Positions 58,245-64,000 of a stretch of DNA of 64,000 nt are shown here, in pieces. Under the pieces are notes generated by a model. It saw nothing but the letters and a program-made list of their open reading frames with translations, did not search any database and was not told the origin of the DNA. Within the stretch, counting starts at the first letter, position 1. Every line of letters starts with the position of its first letter. The DNA is taken from contig JAWKHR010000027.1 of NCBI GenBank assembly GCA_041394725.1, positions 1-64,000 on the forward strand, written 5' to 3'. The stretch comes from JAWKHR01 sp041394725. Lineage in GTDB: Bacteria > Acidobacteriota > Vicinamibacteria > Vicinamibacterales > SCN-69-37. Both the position numbers and the translations under genes were made by a program.

Positions 58245-59273
58245 TCAGACCTTCGCCTCCGCGAAGAACCGCAGCACCGCATCCACCTCGTCCGGCGACC
58301 CCAGCAGCACGCTCGTCCGCTGGTGGATGCTCTTCGGCTGGATGTCCAGCATCCGGACGACGCCATCGTCGGTGGCCGAGACGGCCTTGCCGCCGGCCTG
58401 CTCCATCAGCATCGCGATCGGGTTGCCCTCGTACATCAGCCGGAGCTTGCCGACGGGGTTCTTCTTCGTCGGCGGGTACATGAAGATGCCGCCCTTGAGC
58501 AGCGTGCGGTGGACATCGGCGACCATCGACCCGATGTAGCGGCTCGAATAGCCGGCCGTGTGGGCCCAGTCCAGGTAGCGGTTGATCGCGTCCGGGAAGC
58601 CGTGCCGGTTGGCCTCGTTGATCGAGTAGATCTTCCCCGCCTTCGGGATGCGGATCTTGTTCTTGACCAGGACGAACGTGCCGATCGCCGGATCCAGGAC
58701 GAACATGTCCACGCCGTTGCCGGTCGTGAGCACGAAGATCGTGGACGAGCCGTAGAGCACGTAGCCCGCGGCGACCTGCTGCGACCCGGGCTGGCAGAGC
58801 GTCTCGACGGCGTCGTGGATCGACGGGTCGTTGCGGAGAATCGAGAAGATCGTCCCGACGCCGACCGAGACGTCGAGGTTGGACGACCCGTCGAGCGGAT
58901 CGAAGATCACGCAATAGCGTCCGCCCTCGGAGCCGCGCCGGAGGAGCGTCGGCTGGTCGTCCTCCTCGGAGGCGACGACCGCGACGCTCGGGCGCGTGCC
59001 GAGGCAGGTCATCAGGATCGCGTTGGCGATGACGTCGAGCTTCTGCTGCGACTCGCCGTGCACGTTCGATCCCCCCTCGTCGCCGAGGACGTCCTCGATG
59101 CGGGCGCGACGCACCTTCGACCCGATGGCCTTGGCGGCCAGCGAGATCGCCGAGAGGATCCAGGTGAAGTCGCCCGTCGAGCCGGGGTACTTCGTCTCCT
59201 CCTGCAGGATGTGCGCCTGCAGGGACATGATGTTCTGCCGGTCCGAGGCGCGACGGCCGAAGGGATGTGTCAT
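58245..59273 (-). CDS. fbp: Fructose-1,6-bisphosphatase, class I
   Basis: 342 residues. Class I motifs: 'ILSAISLAAKAIGSKVRRA', metal-binding 'ASEEDD', 'CVIFDPLDGSSNLDVSVGVG', 'STIFVLTTGNGVDMFVLDP', and 'RYIGSMVADVHRTLLKGGIF'. It removes the 1-phosphate of fructose-1,6-bisphosphate in gluconeogenesis. It stands alone 57 bp after the metB-like stop in the same orientation. Confidence 0.96.
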   Translation of the reverse strand: MTHPFGRRASDRQNIMSLQAHILQEETKYPGSTGDFTWILSAISLAAKAIGSKVRRARIEDVLGDEGGSNVHGESQQKLDVIANAILMTCLGTRPSVAVVASEEDDQPTLLRRGSEGGRYCVIFDPLDGSSNLDVSVGVGTIFSILRNDPSIHDAVETLCQPGSQQVAAGYVLYGSSTIFVLTTGNGVDMFVLDPAIGTFVLVKNKIRIPKAGKIYSINEANRHGFPDAINRYLDWAHTAGYSSRYIGSMVADVHRTLLKGGIFMYPPTKKNPVGKLRLMYEGNPIAMLMEQAGGKAVSATDDGVVRMLDIQPKSIHQRTSVLLGSPDEVDAVLRFFAEAKV

Positions 59274-59330
59274 GACCGGGAATCCTACCCCGGTCCGGGC
59301 CCGTTGGTACCCCGGGTCGCCTCCACCGGA

Positions 59331-60566
59331 TCATCGCGATGCCGGACCGATTCGGGCCGGTTTCTCGCGCGGGTCCCCGGCGGTCGATCCGGCCGGCGCG
59401 GTCCCGGACCCGGCCGGCCGATCGAGGTCGTTCAGGCCTTCGAGGAGATCCGCGACCAGGTCGCGCGCGTTCTCGCACCCGGGCGAGAGGCGGATGAGCG
59501 TCTCGGACAGCCCGAGCGTCGCGCGGGTCTCGGCCGGGATCGACGCGTGCGTCATGCGGCACGGGAGGCAGACGAGCGCGCGGACGCCGCCCAGGCTCTC
59601 GCCGAGGGCGAAGTAGCGCCGCGACGAGACGAAGGCCGCCGCCTCCTCGGGCGTACCGTCCAGCTCGAACGAGACCATCCCGCCGAAGCCGGTCATCTGC
59701 CGGCGCGCGACCTCGTGGCCGGGGTGCAGCGGCAGACCGGGGTAGTAGACGCGCCGCACGCGCGGGTGCGAGACGAGCATCTCGGCCACGGCGGCCGCGT
59801 TGGCGAGGTGACGCTCCATGCGCAGCTCGAGCGTCTTGAGCCCGCGCAGCGTGAGCCAGCAGTCGAACGGTCCGGGGATGCCGCCGAGGGCGTTCTGCAG
59901 GAACTTCACCGGCTCGAAGACCGCCGCGTCGCGCGCCAGCACCGCGCCCTGGATGAGGTCCGAATGGCCGGCGAGGTACTTCGTGACGCTGTGCAGGACG
60001 AGGTCGGCGCCGAGATCGAACGGCCGCTGGACGTAGGGCGTCGCGAAGGTGTTGTCGACGACGACGAGCGCGCCGCGGGCGTGGGCGATCCGGCTGACCG
60101 CCGCGATGTCGTAGACGAGCAGGCGCGGATTGGTCGGCGACTCGAGCCACACGAGCGCGGTGCGATCGGAGACCACCCGCGCGACCGCGTCCAGGTCGCC
60201 GAAGTCGACGGGCGTGACGATGCAGCCGAAGGGGGCGAAGACGCGGTGCAGCAGCCGGTAGGTGCCGCCGTAGACGTCGTTCGGGACGACGATCTCGCGG
60301 CCCGGCTGGAGGTACGCCTGCAGGATGGCCTGCTCCGCGGCCAGGCCGGACCCGAAGACCGCGGCGTGCGCCACGCCCTCGAGTTCGGCCAGCACGGCCT
60401 CGAGCCGTTGGCGCGTGGGGTTCGAGGTGCGCGAATAGTCGAAGCCCCGGTGGTCCCCCGGGCCGACCTGCTGGTACGTCGTCGTCTGGAAGATGGGCGA
60501 AACGACCGCCCCGGTCTGCGGTTCTGCCGGCTGCCCGGCGTGAATGGTCCTGGTCGCGAATTCCAT
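59331..60566 (-). CDS. metB: Cystathionine gamma-synthase/lyase (PLP, trans-sulfuration)
   Basis: 411 residues from the ATG at 60566 (GAGGACATC upstream). Cys/Met-metabolism PLP signature: 'FATRTIHAGQPAEPQTGAVV', 'FDYSRTSNPTRQRLEAVLAE', 'FGSGLAAEQAILQAYLQPGR', 'WLESPTNPRL' and the PLP lysine in 'HSVTKYLAGHSDLIQGAV'. Synthase and lyase cannot be separated by sequence alone; the SAM-riboswitch operon points to methionine synthesis from O-acylhomoserine and cysteine. A 30-residue Pro/Ala tail ends the protein. Confidence 0.9.
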   Translation of the reverse strand: MEFATRTIHAGQPAEPQTGAVVSPIFQTTTYQQVGPGDHRGFDYSRTSNPTRQRLEAVLAELEGVAHAAVFGSGLAAEQAILQAYLQPGREIVVPNDVYGGTYRLLHRVFAPFGCIVTPVDFGDLDAVARVVSDRTALVWLESPTNPRLLVYDIAAVSRIAHARGALVVVDNTFATPYVQRPFDLGADLVLHSVTKYLAGHSDLIQGAVLARDAAVFEPVKFLQNALGGIPGPFDCWLTLRGLKTLELRMERHLANAAAVAEMLVSHPRVRRVYYPGLPLHPGHEVARRQMTGFGGMVSFELDGTPEEAAAFVSSRRYFALGESLGGVRALVCLPCRMTHASIPAETRATLGLSETLIRLSPGCENARDLVADLLEGLNDLDRPAGSGTAPAGSTAGDPREKPARIGPASR

Positions 60567-60594
60567 GATGTCCTCGAGCAAAGTCCACACCGGA

Positions 60595-60649
60595 AAACGA
60601 CACCGGGAGTCTTTTTACGAAATTCGTAAAAAGACTCCCGGTGTCGTTT
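60595..60649. repeat. GACACCGGGAGTC palindrome family, copy 4 (27-bp perfect arms)
   Basis: Left arm 60595-60621 and right arm 60623-60649 are exact inverse copies around a single A, beginning AAACGACACCGGGAGTCTTT. It lies between the aspartate kinase and metB genes and includes the kinase stop codon. T5 runs within the arms would make it a Rho-independent terminator in either direction, which could set metB below the upstream genes. Confidence 0.85.
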
Positions 60650-61406
60650 CCGGAGTGGAAACCAGAGTTCCCGTGTGGTCGAAACTGCGCACGATGAGGG
60701 ACAGCTCGGCGGCCCGCGCGGCGCGCAGTGCCTCCGTCTGCACCAGCTGGCACCCGGCCTCGGCCAGTCCGATCGCCTCGTCGTGCGACAGGCTCTCGAT
60801 GAGGCGGGCCGCGCGCGAGTGCCTCGGGTCCTCGCTGAAGTACCCGTCCACGTCCTTGATCAGCAGGCACCGCCGCGCGCCGAGACCCGCAGCCAGCTGC
60901 ACCGCCGTCCAGTCCGACCCGCCTCGCCCGAGCGTGACGACCCGGCCACCAGCCGTCGCCAGAAACCCCGGCACGACGACCACCGGCGCGGCGGCGGCCG
61001 ACGCGCGGATCGCCAGCGGATTCACCCGAAGCACCGCCGGACGCGCGCCGTCACGATCGAGCGTCAGCCCCACCTCATGCTCGGCCAGGCCGACCGCCAT
61101 GACACCGCGACGCCGCAGCGCGAGCGTGAGCAGCGCCACGGACCGCCGCTCGCCGGTCGACCACAGCAGGTCCAGCGCCGACGCGTCCGGCGCGCCGCCC
61201 GCGCAGCGCGTGGCCAGGTCGAGCAGCGAGTCCGTCATGCCGGACTCGGCCGACACCACCACGACGACGCCACCCCCGGTCTCCGCCGCGAGGCACGCCA
61301 GCCATTCGGCCGCCCGCACGTACGCGGCCTCGCCGGTGAGCACGGATCCACCAATCTTGACGACGGTGAGATCAGCAGCAGGGCGGACGCCAACGGCGGC
61401 GCTCAC
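60615..61406 (-). CDS. Aspartate kinase catalytic domain without ACT domains
   Basis: 263 residues from the GTG at 61406, overlapping the hom stop by 4 bp. Amino-acid-kinase features: 'TVVKIGGSVLTGEAAYV', 'VVVSAESGMTDSLLDLATRC', 'LLWSTGERRSVALLTLALRR', 'VTLGRGGSDWTAVQLAAGLG' and 'LLIKDVDGYFSEDPRHSRAA'. The usual C-terminal ACT pair is missing (normal length ~450), so feedback inhibition by lysine or threonine is not expected. The last residues (TPETTPGVFLRIS) come from palindrome copy 4. With hom it acts as a split ThrA/MetL. Confidence 0.88.
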   Translation of the reverse strand: MSAAVGVRPAADLTVVKIGGSVLTGEAAYVRAAEWLACLAAETGGGVVVVVSAESGMTDSLLDLATRCAGGAPDASALDLLWSTGERRSVALLTLALRRRGVMAVGLAEHEVGLTLDRDGARPAVLRVNPLAIRASAAAAPVVVVPGFLATAGGRVVTLGRGGSDWTAVQLAAGLGARRCLLIKDVDGYFSEDPRHSRAARLIESLSHDEAIGLAEAGCQLVQTEALRAARAAELSLIVRSFDHTGTLVSTPETTPGVFLRIS

Positions 61407-62860
61407 GCCCACGCCTCCTCGATCACCGGCAGTGCCACCACGCGCGCGCCCGCCAGGCGAAGCGCCGCCGAGCCCTCCCGGATTTCGTCCCAGCCGACGG
61501 GCCAGGTCAGCGTGGCGCCACCAGCCGGCGTCGGCTCGAAGCGCGTCGATGGAATCCCGCGCGCGGCCAGGAACGCGAGCACGTCCAGCGCGCGGCCGGC
61601 CCCCTCGACGTGCACGAACCACCGGCCGCGCGGCGGCCGGCGCGCCCCCGGCACGGGCGACGGGTCGATCGACTCCGGCCGGCCGCCCCACCCGGATACG
61701 GGTGACCGAACGACCTCGGCCACGTCATCAAGGATGGTGGCGGCGGTGACCTCGGGCCCCGCCCCGGGCCCGCTGAAGCTGACGACCTCTCCGTCCACCC
61801 CGGTGAGCGCGAGCGCGTTCCGCACGCCGTCGAGCCGCGCAAACGGATGCCCGGCGACCACGAACGCCGGCCCCACCCAGGCCGTCCCCGCCCCCGTGTC
61901 GTCCGGCGGCGCCGCAGCCGCGTCGTCACCCGCGCGGCGCCCCGCCCCGTCGTCACCCGCCGCGTCGTCGGCCCGGCCGATGGCCTCGAAGCCGGAAGGC
62001 GCCTGCGAGACCGCACGAAGGCCGCCGGCGACCGCAACCGGCTTGATCACGCCGCCGAGACGCGCCGCCGCCGTCAGGTCGCGCGGCGCGATCGGCTCGA
62101 GCCCGAGGACCGGCAGGTCCTCCGGTCCACCGGCCGGCTGACCCGCCAGGCGCAGCAGGATCGCGAGCTTCTCCGCCGCGTCGCGGCCCGAGAGGTCGCC
62201 GGAGGCGTCGGGCTCCGCGTACCCGCGCTCCACCGCGCGCGCGAGCGCCGCCTCGATCGTGGCGCCGCGAGCCATCTCGCCCAGGACGAAGTGCGACGTG
62301 CCATTGAGGATGCCGGCGATCCGGCGCGCGCGCGCCAGCAGGGGCCGCCGCCGCAACGCGCCGATGAACGGCACACCGGCGATGACCGAGGCCTCCCAGT
62401 GCAGCGCCGTCCTCGCGCGCGCGGCCGCGGCCGAGAGCGCCGCGCCGTGCCGCGCGACCAGCGTCTTGTTCGCGGTCACGACCGGGATGCCCCGCGCGAT
62501 CGCGCTGGCGACGATCGTGCGGGCCGGCTCCTCGCCGCCGAGCACCTCGACGAGGACGTCCGGCGCGGCGGCAAACACCGCATCCGCGTCCTCCACGAGC
62601 GCGTCGACCGGCAGATCGACGCCGCGTGGCCGCGCGCGATCGCGCACGAGCGCGGCGACGACATCGACCGCCAGGCCGACGGCCTCGAGGTCGCCGGCGC
62701 GCCGGCGTGCCTGGACGGCGACCGCCGATCCGACCCGCCCCGCGCCGAGCAACCCGACCCGCACCCGACGGATCGGCCCGCCCCGCCTCGCGCCTTCCCG
62801 GGCGCCCCCTCGCGTGCCCACCGGCACGCCCGCCAGCCCTGACTCCTCGACCTTCGACAC
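61403..62860 (-). CDS. hom: Homoserine dehydrogenase
   Basis: 485 residues from the GTG at 62860 (GGTGGAGGG 5 nt before); a GTG at 62911 would add 17 residues without an RBS. NAD(P) site 'VRVGLLGAGRVGSAVAVQAR', then 'GIPVVTANKTLVARHGAALS', 'EASVIAGVPFIGALRRRPLL', 'GILNGTSHFVLGEM' and 'AEPDASGDLSGRDAAEKLAI'. It reduces aspartate semialdehyde to homoserine. A Pro/Ala/Asp insertion (about residues 303-330) breaks the dimerisation part, and the C-terminus may hold a divergent ACT domain. First gene of the SAM-controlled operon. Confidence 0.93.
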   Translation of the reverse strand: MSKVEESGLAGVPVGTRGGAREGARRGGPIRRVRVGLLGAGRVGSAVAVQARRRAGDLEAVGLAVDVVAALVRDRARPRGVDLPVDALVEDADAVFAAAPDVLVEVLGGEEPARTIVASAIARGIPVVTANKTLVARHGAALSAAAARARTALHWEASVIAGVPFIGALRRRPLLARARRIAGILNGTSHFVLGEMARGATIEAALARAVERGYAEPDASGDLSGRDAAEKLAILLRLAGQPAGGPEDLPVLGLEPIAPRDLTAAARLGGVIKPVAVAGGLRAVSQAPSGFEAIGRADDAAGDDGAGRRAGDDAAAAPPDDTGAGTAWVGPAFVVAGHPFARLDGVRNALALTGVDGEVVSFSGPGAGPEVTAATILDDVAEVVRSPVSGWGGRPESIDPSPVPGARRPPRGRWFVHVEGAGRALDVLAFLAARGIPSTRFEPTPAGGATLTWPVGWDEIREGSAALRLAGARVVALPVIEEAWA

Positions 62861-62977
62861 ACGTCCCTCCACCGGTGCCGGTCGCGGACACGAGTCCGGA
62901 CGAGACGGCACCGCGCTGCGACGGCGCCCGCGCGCCGCCGACCTCGGACACGACCAACCGTGGGGGCGAGTGATTCC

Positions 62978-62998
62978 GCCGTTCGCGCCGCGAACGGC
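62978..62998 (-). promoter_or_regulatory. Expression-platform hairpin after SAM riboswitch
   Basis: GCCGTTCGC, loop GGC, GCGAACGGC: a 9-bp perfect stem starting 3-4 nt after the aptamer. No U-run follows, so termination might need Rho or the stem may act through the leader RNA; the hom start is 118 nt further on. Confidence 0.55.
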
Positions 62999-63001
62999 CT
63001 C

Positions 63002-63106
63002 GCGTTATCTACCCCGGTGTCGGGCAGGAATTAGCACCTGGGCGGTTGCCGCCTGGTTGCTGTGGCGTCGTCGGGCCTGTTCCCTCGACCACTCGTGATA
63101 AGCGCC
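63002..63106 (-). ncRNA. SAM-I (S-box) riboswitch
   Basis: On the minus strand the leader has the S-box core: P1 strand GCGCTTATC, GAGGGAACAGGCCCGACGA, GCAACC, then AGGTGCTAATTCC, and the closing P1 strand GATAACGC. S-adenosylmethionine binding normally turns expression off. It lies directly downstream of a strong promoter and upstream of hom-aspartate kinase-metB, all methionine-branch enzymes. Confidence 0.93.
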
Positions 63107-63125
63107 CGCGTGAGCGAGCCTGGCC

Positions 63126-63154
63126 AGTGTAGACAGACCATACACACATGTCAA
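63126..63154 (-). promoter_or_regulatory. Sigma-70-type promoter of the SAM-riboswitch operon
   Basis: TTGACA (63154-63149), 17 bp, TACACT (63131-63126) on the minus strand. Transcription should begin near 63119, about 13 nt before the aptamer. It lies in an AT-rich pocket of otherwise GC-rich DNA. Confidence 0.85.
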
Positions 63155-63241
63155 TATGTAGATTCATATTCTGGCCGCGGCCGCAGAGCGGCTCGACGGA
63201 GCGCCGATCGGGATGGCAGGCCCGGCTAAGATCACCGGGTG

Positions 63242-64000
63242 ATGCGCCTCGCGCCGTTCGCCCTCGCCGGATCGATCGCCGCGGTCGCGCTCGCGACGAT
63301 GCCGGGCGCCGGGCCCGTGGCCGCGACCGCGCCGGCCGCGCCGCTCGTCACCGCGCCGTACCTGCAACTCGGTGACACCTTCGACCGTGCCTCGCTGGCA
63401 GTCGTCTGGCACCAGGCGACCGGTACCGCACCGGCGACGGTCGAATGGCGGCGCGACGACGGCCACGGAGGCCCGGCCGGGACCGCGGGCGCGGGCGGGG
63501 TCGCTCCCGCGGATGCCGCGGCCGGAAACGCCGCGGCCGCCGCGCCCGTCGCGCGGGACGCCGCGTGGAGACCCGTCCCCCTCCCCGCCCGGCTCGACCT
63601 GCCCGATCGGGTCGTCTACACCGCGACGCTCGACGTCGGCCGCGACGGCGGGGCGTTCCGGTACCGGCTGCGCGACCAGGGCACGACGATCGTCGAGGCG
63701 ACGGGCCTCGCGCCGTCGCGGCCCGGCGCGCCGATCCGGTTCGCGGTGATCGGCGACACCGGCGACGGCGGTCCCGACCAGCGCGCGGTCGCCTCGCGGC
63801 TGCTCGCCGAACACGCGCGCCAGCCGCTGGCGTTCACGCTCCTCACCGGGGACCTGGTGTACGACTGCGGCCTGCGCGCCGAATACGACCGGTCGTTCTT
63901 TCCGGTGTTCAACGGCGACGACCCGGATGGCGGGACGACCGGCCGATCCGGCGGCGTGCCGCTGATGCGCACGGTTCCGTTCGTGGGCGCGGCGGGCAAC
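63242..64000 (+). CDS. Secreted purple-acid-phosphatase-like metallophosphoesterase (3' end outside window)
   Basis: 253 residues are visible from the ATG at 63242. A signal peptide (1-28) leads to a fibronectin-like N-terminal domain starting 'VTAPYLQLGDTFDRASLAVV'. The phosphoesterase core begins at 'IRFAVIGDTGDGGPDQRAVA' (metal Asp) and 'FTLLTGDLVYDCG' (GD motif). An Ala/Gly-rich insertion lies near 85-105. TAAGAT (63227-63232) may be its -10. Divergent from the hom operon. Confidence 0.85.
   Translation, partial: MRLAPFALAGSIAAVALATMPGAGPVAATAPAAPLVTAPYLQLGDTFDRASLAVVWHQATGTAPATVEWRRDDGHGGPAGTAGAGGVAPADAAAGNAAAAAPVARDAAWRPVPLPARLDLPDRVVYTATLDVGRDGGAFRYRLRDQGTTIVEATGLAPSRPGAPIRFAVIGDTGDGGPDQRAVASRLLAEHARQPLAFTLLTGDLVYDCGLRAEYDRSFFPVFNGDDPDGGTTGRSGGVPLMRTVPFVGAAGN

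Overview
The window is GC-rich, densely coded bacterial DNA. It carries ADOP-type (acidobacterial duplicated orphan permease) FtsX/MacB permeases translationally coupled to PadR regulators, BlaI/M56 pairs, LytS/LytTR signalling, and many secreted TPR, PEGA, BNR, DUF3500, DUF2330 and DUF1028 proteins. This mix suggests Acidobacteriota, probably class Vicinamibacteria; that placement is inferred from gene content only. No rRNA, tRNA, CRISPR array, insertion sequence or phage gene was recognised.

Layout. 1-3.4 kb: a secreted RidA-like protein (cut by the window edge), an orphan secreted protein and a Tat-exported amidase. 3.4-9.2 kb: a BlaI repressor with an M56 metallopeptidase that is fused to a polysaccharide-export domain, facing a PadR/ADOP-permease operon. 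9.3-16.4 kb: cyclophilin, TPR lipoprotein, two paralogous secreted proteins, a sterol-desaturase-like hydroxylase, cupin, fasciclin, and an XRE-cupin regulator. 16.4-19.2 kb: ECF sigma factor with a zinc-finger/DUF4349 anti-sigma, and DUF2461. 19.3-31.7 kb: DUF3500, PhoD phosphatase, a second PadR/ADOP pair, an RnfD-like/DUF2330 operon, an M28 peptidase with membrane domain, a broken PEGA gene and DUF4126. 31.8-37.4 kb: argG, a metallo-beta-lactamase-fold protein without its metal motif, and a LytS/LytTR two-component pair. 37.5-41.6 kb: a proton antiporter, a Na+/Ca2+ exchanger and an HPF-like gene divergent from an NhaR-like LysR regulator. 41.9-47.8 kb: an RRM RNA-binding protein, PEBP, DUF1028, DUF4412-like and BNR-repeat proteins. 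47.8-50.2 kb: a large palindrome, a decayed gene and about 1.2 kb without a gene. 50.2-58.2 kb: EF-hand protein, a regulator/hydrolase/cyclase-like fusion, BP74-like, TPR, cupin, gamma-glutamyltransferase, and PadR plus membrane protein. 58.2-63.2 kb: fructose-1,6-bisphosphatase, then a methionine-branch operon (homoserine dehydrogenase, aspartate kinase, cystathionine gamma-synthase) behind a SAM riboswitch with a clear promoter. 63.2-64 kb: start of a metallophosphoesterase.

Regulatory structure is unusually legible. An ECF-type promoter (GGAACTTT, 12 nt, GACATYACC) precedes both the sigma gene and the RnfD-like/DUF2330 operon, so one sigma factor probably drives both. Several genes have a -10 box so close to the start codon that their mRNAs should be leaderless. 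A dispersed palindrome built on GACACCGGGAGTC occurs at four loci and has entered coding ends. Two genes (30.1 and 48.1 kb) look broken.
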